A DNA stretch of 64,000 bases, taken from the NCBI GenBank assembly GCA_963664065.1, contig OY760942.1, positions 1,550,001 to 1,614,000 on the forward strand, written 5' to 3'. Shown in pieces: positions 33,681-42,424 of the stretch. Position numbers and translations under genes: made by a program. This DNA is from JABDJL01 sp963664065. Lineage in GTDB: Bacteria > Pseudomonadota > Gammaproteobacteria > Xanthomonadales > SZUA-36. A model generated the notes under the pieces. That model saw only the letters and a list, made by a program, of their open reading frames with translations. It had not been told where the DNA came from and did no database searches. Numbering within the stretch: position 1 is the stretch's first letter; every line of letters starts with the position of its first letter.

Positions 33681-33757
33681 TGGCGCGCCCGAGAGGATTC
33701 GAACCTCTGACCCCTAGATTAGGAATCTAGTGCTCTATCCGACTGAGCTACGGGCGC
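33681..33757 (-). tRNA. tRNA-Arg (CCT)
   Basis: A 77-nt tRNA with encoded CCA. The acceptor is GCGCCCG/CGGGCGC with discriminator G. The anticodon stem CTAGA/TCTAG encloses TTCCTAA, giving anticodon CCT, which reads AGG. The T arm is CAGAGGTTCGAATCCTCT-like with a normal T-loop. A terminator follows. This tRNA species is a frequent integration target, relevant to the partial copy 185 bp away. Confidence 0.95.
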
Positions 33758-33790
33758 ATCAGGGATCGGTATTTTACCTGAAGGTCGGTT

Positions 33791-34675
33791 TTAACGACCA
33801 GCAACTATGGCTAAAAAGTTACCATCCGCGCTGCTGGTCAGGCGGGTAATGTTGTCAATGCCGAATGCTTGGAAGTCAACGGTCAGTTCCCACCGGGTAT
33901 TGGCTTCATTACTCCGGTAAATCTTGCTGCCCGATCCCATCCAGTAACGACCAGCGTGATCGACCTCAAAATCTTCAATGCCGGGAAACAGGGGCATCAC
34001 TTTTGTCTGTGTGCCGCTTTCAATGTCAATCGATGTGATAGACCAGGGCGCCACCGTCTTATCGACGAATAGAATTTCCCCGGTGACTGGATGGAGGCGT
34101 AGTGTTCGGCCAATATTGTCCACCAGGAACTCCGATGGCTGATCGCCAACTACCGCTTTGTGCAAAGAGAAACTCTCGCCAAGGATAAAAACCGCAACGG
34201 ACTCAGGACCCATCCAGGTGTAATAACCCACCGGCTCCACGTTCGGCATCAGCAAGCTGGATTCGCCGCCCGATGTGGAGATACTCCAAAGCCGCTGGAG
34301 TTGTTCAGGTGGCTCAACCCGGATCACGGATACCGCTTCCTGACCCGGGATTGGGGTTGGTGAGTATTCACTTTCAGCTGAGTTGTTGATCAGTCTCAGA
34401 TGCTCGCTGATTATTTCATATTCGGCAATATCAGTCTGACCGCTTTCCTGCTCGGCGGTGAAGTAAATAAACTTTCCGTCTGGCGAAAACATGGGTTGAT
34501 TGTTATAACGATCAACGGCACTGATACGAATAATTTCTTTGGGGATACCGTGGTCAATTTTGCAAAGCCAAACCTGTGTAGCGGGTAGTTCTTGAGCATT
34601 CGCTTCCATACCTGCCATTAAAATTCCGGCCACAGACAGGTATTTCCACGAATTCAGAGTTCTAAATACCTTCAT
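33791..34675 (-). CDS. Exported TolB-like beta-propeller repeat protein
   Basis: A 294-residue protein with a signal peptide (cleavage near residue 27, MEANAQ). It has repeated blades of the PD40/WD40-like type found in TolB, for example YNNQPMFSPDGKFIYFTAEQ and RLHPVTGEILFVDK, ending TRLTSSADGNFLAIVAGR. No catalytic residues are evident. Likely a periplasmic or surface binding protein of unknown ligand. The ATG lies 3 bp after the rnd stop, so the two are co-translated or co-transcribed. Confidence 0.75.
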   Translation of the reverse strand: MKVFRTLNSWKYLSVAGILMAGMEANAQELPATQVWLCKIDHGIPKEIIRISAVDRYNNQPMFSPDGKFIYFTAEQESGQTDIAEYEIISEHLRLINNSAESEYSPTPIPGQEAVSVIRVEPPEQLQRLWSISTSGGESSLLMPNVEPVGYYTWMGPESVAVFILGESFSLHKAVVGDQPSEFLVDNIGRTLRLHPVTGEILFVDKTVAPWSITSIDIESGTQTKVMPLFPGIEDFEVDHAGRYWMGSGSKIYRSNEANTRWELTVDFQAFGIDNITRLTSSADGNFLAIVAGR

Positions 34676-34677
34676 TG

Positions 34678-35814
34678 TCAATTCTCAAGTATTTGAACCA
34701 GGGTTTCGCCGAATACCTTCTGTCGCCAACCCAGCAATTTTGCCGGCCATTCATTTTCGCCATTTTGAATCAGGGATTCCAGATCGCGCTTTGAAGCGAG
34801 TACTGCAGGCTCCACGCCCAGTTGGTCTGCTTTGGATTTCACCGAGTCCCGCATTTTCTTAAGTTTCCTGCGTTCAACAGCCGTAAGATCCTGGACGGTT
34901 TCGAGGTTTCGACCGGAGGAAACGGTATTATTTACATGTTTAATTAATTGAGCACCATGGCGTTGAACCGCACGGGGATGAAGATCATCGATACCTTCCA
35001 GTTCGTCCATTGAAGTCATTTTGTTTCGGGAAATGGCGAGCAGGGCATTGTCTGTCATGACAAATCCTCGAGGTAGATTGCGTCTTCTCGCTTCGACTTC
35101 ACGCCATTCGGCCAGTGCCTGCAAAATAGCAAGACTCTCGCCGTCCAGGCGGCCGATTCCCCGAATGCGTTGCCAGAAAATAGAATTATCATTGGATTGC
35201 CGAGCCTTGATTACCTGTTTCCCGCAATCTTCCTCAAGCCAGCCAAGCCGGTTCTTCTTTTGGAGTTTCTCCTGGAGAATCCGCCACATCAAGGGCAACA
35301 GGCAAACATCCAGTGCAGCGTATCTGAGTTGCGCCTGCTTCAATGGTCGTGCACACCAGTTTGACCGGGTCTGATCCTTGTCAATTGTGACATTCAACAG
35401 CCATTCTGCAGCAGTGTGATAGCCCGATTGCAATGGTTGACCCAGCAGTGCACACGCAAACTGGGTATCAATCATGGGATTCGGTACAGCGCCAATGGCA
35501 TGATTGAGAACTTCCAGATCCTCCGACGGACTGTGGAAAATCTTGTAAATGGAAGAGTCCTCAAGCAAGGAGCACAAAGGCCCGATTGCGCCATCTACCA
35601 GCGGATCCACCAGCCAAACAGTGTGTCCATCGGAAACCTGAACCAATCCAATATTGGCGTAAAAAGTCCGCTCACGGACAAACTCAGTGTCAAGCCCGAG
35701 GAATGTGCTGCGCCGCCATGCTTTTTCAGCGCGGGAGATCTGTGTTGCAGAGCTTATAAAAATGGCGGAATTTGCAGCCTCCATTGCTGTCTCAATGACG
35801 TTGGAAATACTCAT
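34678..35814 (-). CDS. rnd: Ribonuclease D
   Basis: A 3'-5' exoribonuclease that trims tRNA 3' ends. The 378-residue form from ATG 35814 matches the family length (E. coli 375). DEDD motifs are visible: FLGLDTEFVRERTF (Exo I, D and E), IYKIFHSPSEDLEVL (Exo II) and AQLRYAALDVCLLPLMW (Exo III). Two HRDC domains follow (about 210-290 and 300-375). A longer reading from a TTG at 35880 is possible but adds an unconserved, Asn/Tyr-rich tail. Upstream of the ATG the sequence is AT-rich with no clear ribosome binding site. Confidence 0.92.
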   Translation of the reverse strand: MSISNVIETAMEAANSAIFISSATQISRAEKAWRRSTFLGLDTEFVRERTFYANIGLVQVSDGHTVWLVDPLVDGAIGPLCSLLEDSSIYKIFHSPSEDLEVLNHAIGAVPNPMIDTQFACALLGQPLQSGYHTAAEWLLNVTIDKDQTRSNWCARPLKQAQLRYAALDVCLLPLMWRILQEKLQKKNRLGWLEEDCGKQVIKARQSNDNSIFWQRIRGIGRLDGESLAILQALAEWREVEARRRNLPRGFVMTDNALLAISRNKMTSMDELEGIDDLHPRAVQRHGAQLIKHVNNTVSSGRNLETVQDLTAVERRKLKKMRDSVKSKADQLGVEPAVLASKRDLESLIQNGENEWPAKLLGWRQKVFGETLVQILEN

Positions 35815-35993
35815 GATATTGTTAATATATTTTTTCTCAAAAGCACTGTAACTGTTGCTAGTTAAAGGATTTATTGGCAATTCTCGAGCTTGTTGAAATC
35901 ATGGTTCTGGGTTATTGTGTGCGCCTGTTTTAACCGATCAGGATGAATTAGCGGCAACCTTAACATGGGATTGCCCGGAGCAAAGGAAATTGC

Positions 35994-37829
35994 ATGTTTT
36001 CTAAGTCCTCATTTTCATATTCACTGCGGCCAGCGCTTTTTATGCTGCTGCTATCAATGCCAGCGCTGCTAACTGCGCAAGAGGATGATGCTCGCGAAGG
36101 AAAAGAGGTTTCATCTGACACGCAATCAAGCGAAGAGGGGGACAGGCGCGTAAGGCGGCTTGGGGATGCTTCCTCCGAAGAATGGAAAATGGAATTGAAC
36201 ATGCCTGGCGGACCATCCGCGCAGTTGCAGGGTTCCGAATTCGACCTTCCGGATGAGGAGCAGAATACCCGTCTGCAAAACCTGCTAACCACCCTTGCTG
36301 CACGTCCCGGAAACAGTGAGGCCAGGTCGGAGCTCGATGAACTTCTCAGTGAAATACTGCTGCAAGCTCTGGAGTTGGCAAATCCCGGTCAAATGGACGA
36401 AATGCAACAGTTACTGAGTGTTATACGAAATGTGAACCCTCGCAAGACGGGACTGGCTGAGGCGTTCCATCAATTACAGGACTTGCGTAATGTGGACAAC
36501 TGGTTGTTGGCCGCATCACAAGCCATGGATGCTGATGAGATCATTGAGCCCGATGGCGGGAGTGCATTGTATTTTCTGGATCGGGTCATTGCTGTTGAGC
36601 CAGAGAATCAGATGGCTCACGCCGGATTGTTGCGGGTGCAAAGAATCCTGATTGACAGGGCATTGATTGCGGCGCAGGAACTGGATTTTGAATTTGCCGA
36701 GGAATGGCTTTATGAGGCCTCACTGGTCAGGGAACCACAGGACCTGGTCGAGGAAGCCAACTCGCAGGTTGCCGGATACCAGGCCAGGCAGGTTGACAAG
36801 ATCGAACAGGGCATAACGACTGCCATTGAGGCGGGCAACTTTGCCACCGCGGAGATTGTCATGATTGATCTCATCGCCCTGGTGGGCAACGACCAACGGG
36901 TTCAATCGCTACGGTCCCGATTGAGTGCTGCGAGAATTTATGGGCAATACAGTCCCGGCCAGGTCATACGGGACGAGCTCGGTGAAATTGAGGGTACGGC
37001 GCCCGGGGTCGTTGTGATCAAGGCGGGTAGTTTCCTGATGGGGTCATCCGAAAGTGAAAAGGATCGGAATGACAACGAAAGCCCGCAACACCGTGTCACT
37101 TTGGAACGGGGATTCGCATTGGGTCTGCACGAGGTGACCGTCGGTCAATTCCGGAAGTTTGTCGAAGCAAATCGCTACCGAACACAGGCTGAAACAGTTG
37201 GGAACTCTAAGGTTTATGACGAGAAATCAGCTCGAATTACAGACCGGGAACAGGTTTCCTGGTTGCATGATTTTGAAGGCAAGCCGGCGCGGGACAATGA
37301 CCCTGTTATTCATGTTGACTGGTATGACGCCCAGGCTTATGCCAGTTGGCTCACTGAGCAAACCGGTAAGCGATACAGGTTGCCTACGGAAGCAGAATTT
37401 GAATATGCGTTACGGGCAGGGTCTGTTACCCAATATTGGTGGGGAGACGGTCGCCCCCAAGAACAGGTGGAAAACCTGACCGGCGCGGAGGATGAGTCGG
37501 TCAGCGGCAGGCATTGGACCATTGGATTTCGCAGATATGCTGATGGTTATTGGGGCCCGGCCCCGGCTGCCTCATTTATGCCTAATTCATTAGGAATTTT
37601 TGACCTGGCGGGCAATGTCAGCGAGTGGGTAGAAGACTGCTGGCACCAAACTTATTCACTGGCGCCAACGGACGGAACCGCCTGGGTAAACCCGGGCTGT
37701 CAACGCAGGGTCGTTCGAGGTGGATACTGGGCGAGTGCCAAGGATCAGGCGCGCTCTGCTGCGCGCATTTCTGCTGGAGCCAATCTGCATGGACCCAGGG
37801 TTGGAATAAGGGTTGCCAGGGATTTATAG
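35994..37829 (+). CDS. Exported FGE/SUMF1-domain protein with helical-repeat N-terminus
   Basis: A 611-residue protein with a signal peptide (about 1-28, ending LLTAQ). An acidic low-complexity stretch (30-60) leads to a helical TPR-like region (about 85-320, with two similar units RALIAAQELDFEFAEEWLYEA and ITTAIEAGNFATAEIVMIDL). A C-terminal formylglycine-generating-enzyme-like domain covers about 335-611 (VVVIKAGSFLMGSSESEKDR, PVIHVDWYDAQAYASWL, RLPTEAEFEYALRAG, AGNVSEWVEDCW, RRVVRGGYW). The two active-site cysteines that follow RGGS in true FGE are absent, so sulfatase activation is unlikely. More likely a binding or effector-type member. Confidence 0.85.
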   Translation: MFSKSSFSYSLRPALFMLLLSMPALLTAQEDDAREGKEVSSDTQSSEEGDRRVRRLGDASSEEWKMELNMPGGPSAQLQGSEFDLPDEEQNTRLQNLLTTLAARPGNSEARSELDELLSEILLQALELANPGQMDEMQQLLSVIRNVNPRKTGLAEAFHQLQDLRNVDNWLLAASQAMDADEIIEPDGGSALYFLDRVIAVEPENQMAHAGLLRVQRILIDRALIAAQELDFEFAEEWLYEASLVREPQDLVEEANSQVAGYQARQVDKIEQGITTAIEAGNFATAEIVMIDLIALVGNDQRVQSLRSRLSAARIYGQYSPGQVIRDELGEIEGTAPGVVVIKAGSFLMGSSESEKDRNDNESPQHRVTLERGFALGLHEVTVGQFRKFVEANRYRTQAETVGNSKVYDEKSARITDREQVSWLHDFEGKPARDNDPVIHVDWYDAQAYASWLTEQTGKRYRLPTEAEFEYALRAGSVTQYWWGDGRPQEQVENLTGAEDESVSGRHWTIGFRRYADGYWGPAPAASFMPNSLGIFDLAGNVSEWVEDCWHQTYSLAPTDGTAWVNPGCQRRVVRGGYWASAKDQARSAARISAGANLHGPRVGIRVARDL

Positions 37830-38699
37830 ACCGCTTTCTGATTTACAACCCTTTTTGCTTGCCTGCTTGTGACTTGATCTATCGTAAGCAGCCTTTGGCT
37901 TGAGCACGGTATTCAATACCCAGGCCAGTCGTACGCCACCTTTTTTCAATTGTTCCTGTGCCAGGCGCCAGCTTTGGTCTGCAAATTCGTCAGAGATTTC
38001 CAGAGTGCCTGGATACGACCAGGTCTCTGCAAACGAATGTGATTCATTTGTCCAGGAAACCACTTCATCAGCTTGCCAATCAGATTCTGGAGTAGACCCA
38101 CTGCCGTCACTGAGTTGGTCATATAATTCTGTCCAGGACGTGCTGCGATCCTTGATCAGCCTGCTGTCCCAGAACGAGTGCAGGTTGATCTCTTCACTCT
38201 TGAAGCTGACCACAACGTCATTGCCACCCCTGTCGTGTCCAAAACCAGCATGCAGGGGTTGGTGCAGATCACCCACAAAGTGACAGACCCAGCCAAATGC
38301 TTCGCGGCGGCTTTTCTGTGGAAAGTCAGAATTACCAAGTTCGGCCGCATACTCGCCAATTGCCTCGGTAACACACATACCGGTTGGGCAATCCCTTTGC
38401 ATGTCATAGAGTGAAGCACCGGGCACCATATTGATATAGTGCTTTGGCTCACTCCACGCACCTTCTATTGTGGCCCTGTATTCATCAGGCCAGTTGCACC
38501 ATTCGACCAGGACTTCCGCATCGTCAATTCCCATGATCTCATGCAAGGTGTCCAACGCTCCCTTACTCAGGTAATCGAGGGCAACGGCACCAACGATACG
38601 ATGGCCGTCCGGGCCCCAGGCAACACCCTTGGCAGGTAGCACCAGGATGACAGTCATAAAAAGAAGGCGGAACAAATCGGCAGGTGATTGAATTATCAT
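37824..38699 (-). CDS. S1/P1-type nuclease
   Basis: A 291-residue exported zinc-dependent single-strand nuclease/phosphodiesterase. After signal peptide removal the mature protein would begin WGPDGHRIVG, so the N-terminal Trp and following His serve as zinc ligands, as the family requires. Further ligands lie in HYINMVPG, WVCHFVGDLHQPLHAG, DRGGNDV and NLHSFWDS. The C-terminus is Lys/Ser-rich. The start is ATG 38699; an upstream TTG would add eight residues. Its 3' end overlaps the FGE-like gene by 6 bp in convergent orientation. Confidence 0.9.
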   Translation of the reverse strand: MIIQSPADLFRLLFMTVILVLPAKGVAWGPDGHRIVGAVALDYLSKGALDTLHEIMGIDDAEVLVEWCNWPDEYRATIEGAWSEPKHYINMVPGASLYDMQRDCPTGMCVTEAIGEYAAELGNSDFPQKSRREAFGWVCHFVGDLHQPLHAGFGHDRGGNDVVVSFKSEEINLHSFWDSRLIKDRSTSWTELYDQLSDGSGSTPESDWQADEVVSWTNESHSFAETWSYPGTLEISDEFADQSWRLAQEQLKKGGVRLAWVLNTVLKPKAAYDRSSHKQASKKGCKSESGL

Positions 38700-38876
38700 C
38701 GTTACATTGTGAACAAAAGCCAAGCGGAATTCAGAAAAATTTCAGATCGTTCCGGGCCCAAATCCGAATCCGCTTGCCTTTCTTTCATGGGTCGCGACCC
38801 GTACCCGGATTCGTTTGATTGTTTGGGAGGCCAATGGCTAGCCCTGTCGGTGAGTCCACGTTCGCTGCATTGAAAT

Positions 38877-38890
38877 GGGCCTTCAGGCCC
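38877..38890 (-). terminator. Hairpin after tRNA-Leu, weak terminator
   Basis: GGGCC TGAA GGCCC on the minus strand, followed by ATTTC, 7 bp beyond the tRNA CCA end. The stem is strong but the T-run is poor, so termination is only probable. Confidence 0.5.
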
Positions 38891-38897
38891 GTTTCGA

Positions 38898-38984
38898 TGG
38901 TGCCGGAGGTCGGACTCGAACCGACACTTTGTTGCCAAAACTGGATTTTGAATCCAGCGCGTCTACCAATTTCGCCACTCCGGC
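38898..38984 (-). tRNA. tRNA-Leu (CAA)
   Basis: An 87-nt class II tRNA with encoded CCA. The acceptor is GCCGGAG/CTCCGGC with discriminator A. The anticodon stem CTGGA/TCCAG holds TTCAAAA, giving anticodon CAA (reads TTG). The long variable arm TTTTGGCAACAAAGT is typical of tRNA-Leu, and the T arm TCGGTTCGAGTCCGA is normal. Confidence 0.95.
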
Positions 38985-39054
38985 CAGGGAGGCGCAAATT
39001 ATATATATGCAGGAACAAGGAAACCAGCCTGTTGGACAATCTTTAGCCTGCTGA

Positions 39055-40170
39055 TTATCGGGATCCTGACTCCATGGTTTTGATGCGCTTGAAGTAGGCG
39101 CCCATCTGGGTCGTGAAATGCTCGTAATCAACGAGAAAAGCATCGTGGCCATGAAATGAGGGCAGAATATCCAGACCTGTCTGAATTCCATTCATAGCCA
39201 GTGCTTCGGCAATTCCCTCCTGCTGATGTGGTGGGAACAGAATATCGGTTTCAACGCCCATGACATATGCCGAATCAAGACTGACTTCTGCAAGTGCTGC
39301 TGACAGGCTGTAGTGGTCCTGGGTGGCATCAAACCAGTCCATGGAGCGGGACAGGTACAGGTAGCAACAGGGATCGAAAGCGCCGATAAATTTACGTGCT
39401 GCCGCCTCCAGGTAGGACTCAACCTCGTAGGTCATTCCAAAAAGCGTTGGTTCGAAATGATTTTGCTTGCGCCTGCCAAATCTTTCACGCCACTCGGATG
39501 CCGAACGATATGAGATCATACCCAGCTTCCTGGCCATTCGCATGCCGTTTTCTGGCCAGTTTTCATCGTCGTATTTACCCTCGTTCCAATTGGGGTCAGT
39601 GACGATCATTTCGCGCTGCAATGAACGCAGTGCTATCGAGAAAGGCTCGGCTTTCCCGGCGCCGGAAATGATCAGGACGTGACGCGCACATCGGGGGTTT
39701 TGACGAAGCCAGGCAATGGCTGTCATTCCACCCATTGAAGGACCGACAACCGCACACAATTGATCAATTCCGAGATGCCGCACCACCAGTTGAGCCGCCG
39801 CCGCTATGTCCTCGATGCTCAGTTCTGGGAAATCCAGTCGCCAGGGCTGGCCCGTCTCCGGGTTGATGCTGGCCGGCCCAGTGGAACCTTTGCAACTGCC
39901 CAGTGAGTTCACACAAATAACAAAGTGTTCGGATGTATCAATCGCAGCCCCTGGCCCGATCATGGGCTCCCACCAACCATCAGACGGGTCCGTGGCGCTG
40001 GATGCCGCGTGGGCGCCCGGTGAAAGGCCCGTGGCGATCAGGACCGCGTTGGAGCGCTCTTCATTCAACACGCCCCAGGTCTCGTAGGCAATACTCAACT
40101 GCGGCAACACACCGCCTCTGATAAATTCAAAAGGCGTATCATCGTGTAGAAATTTGCTTGCGTCTGGCAT
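39055..40170 (-). CDS. MetX-like acyltransferase, probable serine O-succinyltransferase type
   Basis: A 371-residue alpha/beta-hydrolase-fold acyltransferase. It would normally be annotated homoserine O-acetyltransferase, with nucleophile AVVGPSMGGMTAIAW and C-terminal D/H in VETDILFPPHQQ and FHGHDAFLVDY. The substrate-side sequence reads GLSPGAHAASSATDPSDGWW and VNSLGSCKGSTGPASINPET, the pattern I associate with the xanthomonad MetX-like serine O-succinyltransferases, not the ALSGDAHVAG form. No metW follows, as usually seen with true metX. It would then act in cysteine rather than methionine synthesis. The substrate is an inference. Confidence 0.8.
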   Translation of the reverse strand: MPDASKFLHDDTPFEFIRGGVLPQLSIAYETWGVLNEERSNAVLIATGLSPGAHAASSATDPSDGWWEPMIGPGAAIDTSEHFVICVNSLGSCKGSTGPASINPETGQPWRLDFPELSIEDIAAAAQLVVRHLGIDQLCAVVGPSMGGMTAIAWLRQNPRCARHVLIISGAGKAEPFSIALRSLQREMIVTDPNWNEGKYDDENWPENGMRMARKLGMISYRSASEWRERFGRRKQNHFEPTLFGMTYEVESYLEAAARKFIGAFDPCCYLYLSRSMDWFDATQDHYSLSAALAEVSLDSAYVMGVETDILFPPHQQEGIAEALAMNGIQTGLDILPSFHGHDAFLVDYEHFTTQMGAYFKRIKTMESGSR

Positions 40171-40202
40171 CAATTACCTGGTCGAAAAGTTTGTCAGCGC
40201 CA

Positions 40203-40970
40203 ATGATACCGTGGAGTAACGGAATACGTATCGTGTTTTCGCCAAACTCAGCCAAAAAAGAAGCAGTATCCAGGGCGGTCCGCACCAGTCAGACGGACGT
40301 TCATCCACGCTTGGACCTGCTCTTGCAAAAACACCTGGAAGTTCCCTGGCAACAGCCATTTCACCCGCCGAGTGTTGCCGCTTTTAAACGGGCAAGTATT
40401 TTGGCCGGTGAAGAAATCTCCAGCGCAAACCTGATACTGGATTCAGGTTGTGGCACAGGTGAAAGCACCAGGGTAATTGCCTCGGAACATCCCGAATCTC
40501 TTGTATTCGGTATTGACCGTTCCCATCACCGCCTGCAAAGGACCGGATCAGGCAGTTTTCCCTGCAGGGAAGCCAACATCATATGGGTGAGGGCAGAGCT
40601 GGAGACTTTCTGGAGATTGGCAATTGCAAAGCGCTGGAAGCCGTACCGGCATTACCTGTTGTATCCGAACCCTTATCCAAAGCGAGCACACCTGAAAAAA
40701 AGATGGCATGCACATCCCGTGTTTCCCGAGCTGTTGGCACTCGGGGGTGGGCTGGAATTGAGGTGCAATTGGAAAATCTATGCCAGGGAATTCGCCCATG
40801 CCATAGAATTTTCTTTGGGCATCGTGGTTTCGGTCGAAGATTGGCAAACGGACTGTCCAATAAGCGCTTTCGAACGGAAATATATGGCAAGTAACCACCA
40901 ACTCTACAGGGTGCGGGTGACTGCTGAAGCACTGTCAGGAGCGCGGTTGTTACAGCACCGGAACCAGTAA
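40203..40970 (+). CDS. TrmB-like SAM-dependent methyltransferase
   Basis: A 255-residue class I methyltransferase. The SAM-binding motif is LILDSGCGTGESTRVIA (about residues 77-93), followed by VFGIDRSHHRL. The stretch LLYPNPYPKRAHLKKRWHAHPVFPE matches the PNPWPK-like signature of the tRNA (guanine-N7) methyltransferase family. It differs enough from standard TrmB that it may be a paralogue with another substrate. The start is uncertain: ATG 40203 is chosen, but readings from 40158 or a later start are possible and no clear ribosome binding site exists. It overlaps the ccmI 3' end by 21 bp. Confidence 0.75.
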   Translation: MIPWSNGIRIVFSPNSAKKEAVSRAVRTSQTDVHPRLDLLLQKHLEVPWQQPFHPPSVAAFKRASILAGEEISSANLILDSGCGTGESTRVIASEHPESLVFGIDRSHHRLQRTGSGSFPCREANIIWVRAELETFWRLAIAKRWKPYRHYLLYPNPYPKRAHLKKRWHAHPVFPELLALGGGLELRCNWKIYAREFAHAIEFSLGIVVSVEDWQTDCPISAFERKYMASNHQLYRVRVTAEALSGARLLQHRNQ

Positions 40971-41993
40971 TTCGAGCTGAACGGTTTCCTTGGTGTCCAG
41001 GATCACCATTAAGTGCTCACTTTCCGGATCACCAGGGCTGGCTGATGCGCTGCCTGACAGGGAAAGGCGAGCAAGCAATTGCAATGGGTCAGCACCGGAT
41101 ACGGGTGATGCCGCCAACATGCTGTCTGCATCGCTCATCCGAATGTTGACCGGGAAAACCGGGTTGAAAATTCGCCTGACCCCTACCGGTGGGCCGGGCG
41201 CCTGGGGGTTACGTGCTATGACAAACAGCACCGCACCGGCCGGTACATTAAAATCGGGGTTTGAAGCCGATACTTCAATATTGATTCCTTGCCAGCCTAC
41301 AGTTTCAAGGGGCAGTTCGGCAGGTGCCAGGCCCATGCGTGACATCGCCTGGCTAATCTGGTCCTGAACGGCTGTTCTGGCACCGAATGATGGATCCATT
41401 TGCGCCAGCAAATTCTCCCAGAGCTCTACGGCCCGGGCATCATTTCCTGATTGGCTGGAAGCAAAGCCGAGCAGCCAAAGTCCTTTTTGCTGCTTGGGAT
41501 CCAGTGTAAGAGCCTTCTCAAGCAATTTTTTAATATCCGGGCCAATCACAGGGCTTCCCGAGTTAAACATTCTCGCTTCTGCCAATTCAACCATCACCAG
41601 CGGGTTTTCGGGCGCAATCTCAAATGCCCGGGCAAGGGCAGTTTCGGCCGGACCGTATTGCAGGGTGGTTTTGTAAGTACGTCCCAGCAGCAACCAGCCC
41701 TGCAGGTCATCGGGATCTTGCACCAAGCGCTGTTCCAATTGGCTGGTTAGTTCTGCGATCTCGTCAGCAGCTGGTTCGGATTGTGCTGTTGTTGTTGAGT
41801 CACGATCAGGTGTGCCATTGATATCGATACCACCTGGTGTGCCAACTTTTTGATACATGAACAAGGCCGCAAGCGGAATAAATACAACCAGTGCGAGGCC
41901 ATAGTTTCGGAATTTCCCACCAGCGCGTAAAATCGGCCAGCAGATAGCGATGGCTGAAAGTAATGCAATAGCAACGGCGAATGCCCAGAACAT
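40950..41993 (-). CDS. ccmI: Cytochrome c biogenesis TPR protein CcmI
   Basis: Apocytochrome c chaperone and haem-lyase component, last gene of the ccm operon. The 347-residue protein has two N-terminal membrane helices (about 1-20 and 31-47) and TPR repeats (QDPDDLQGWLLLGRTYKTTLQY, AETALARAFEIAPENPLVMVELAE, KALTLDPKQQKGLWLLGFA). A C-terminal beta-rich periplasmic domain (about 235-347) binds apocytochrome. It starts directly at the ccmH stop. The sequence between the helices is shorter than in fused CcmH/I of enterics, consistent with separate genes. Confidence 0.9.
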   Translation of the reverse strand: MFWAFAVAIALLSAIAICWPILRAGGKFRNYGLALVVFIPLAALFMYQKVGTPGGIDINGTPDRDSTTTAQSEPAADEIAELTSQLEQRLVQDPDDLQGWLLLGRTYKTTLQYGPAETALARAFEIAPENPLVMVELAEARMFNSGSPVIGPDIKKLLEKALTLDPKQQKGLWLLGFASSQSGNDARAVELWENLLAQMDPSFGARTAVQDQISQAMSRMGLAPAELPLETVGWQGINIEVSASNPDFNVPAGAVLFVIARNPQAPGPPVGVRRIFNPVFPVNIRMSDADSMLAASPVSGADPLQLLARLSLSGSASASPGDPESEHLMVILDTKETVQLELLVPVL

Positions 41994-42424
41994 CAGTAGT
42001 GCCCGGCATCAGAATTGTTGCCGGGCATGATTTTTCGCTTCCTGATGCCAAATACCACCACGGCACCTCCGCCAAGCAGTAAAAATACCGGCGCCAACCA
42101 CAAAACCAGGGTGTTTCCCTGCACCGGCGGCCGGTACAACACAAAATCGCCGTATCGTTCAATCAGAAAACTCTTGATCTCATCGTCGGTTTTGCCGGCC
42201 TGCATCATGTCGAATATTTCACTGCGCAGATCATGAGCCAGTGGTGCGTCCGAATCGGCCAGGTTCTGGTTTTGGCAGACCAGGCAACGCAACTCCTCGG
42301 TGAGATTGTTAAATCGCTCCTGCTGTTGCGGGTTGTCGAACACCAGGGGTTCCTGGTCAACCTTTATCTGTGCAGCCGAAATGGAAGAAAGCAGGATCGC
42401 CAGAAAGAATGCGAAGCGTTTCAT
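41993..42424 (-). CDS. ccmH: Cytochrome c-type biogenesis protein CcmH
   Basis: Thiol-redox protein that reduces the haem-binding cysteines of apocytochrome c. The 143-residue protein has a signal peptide (ending SAAQ), the redox motif LRCLVCQNQNLADSDAPLA (C-x-x-C), the characteristic DLRSEIFDMMQAGKTDDEI helix, a C-terminal membrane helix (LVLWLAPVFLLLGGGAVVVF) and a basic tail. It overlaps the ccmG stop and the ccmI start by a base or so, so the genes are translationally coupled. Confidence 0.95.
   Translation of the reverse strand: MKRFAFFLAILLSSISAAQIKVDQEPLVFDNPQQQERFNNLTEELRCLVCQNQNLADSDAPLAHDLRSEIFDMMQAGKTDDEIKSFLIERYGDFVLYRPPVQGNTLVLWLAPVFLLLGGGAVVVFGIRKRKIMPGNNSDAGHY

Noticed and set aside
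33475..33699. An integrated mobile element between direct repeats at tRNA-Arg
   Set aside because: Only about 200 bp separate the repeats and no integrase or cargo gene is present, so at most a relic or tRNA-derived repeat is supported.
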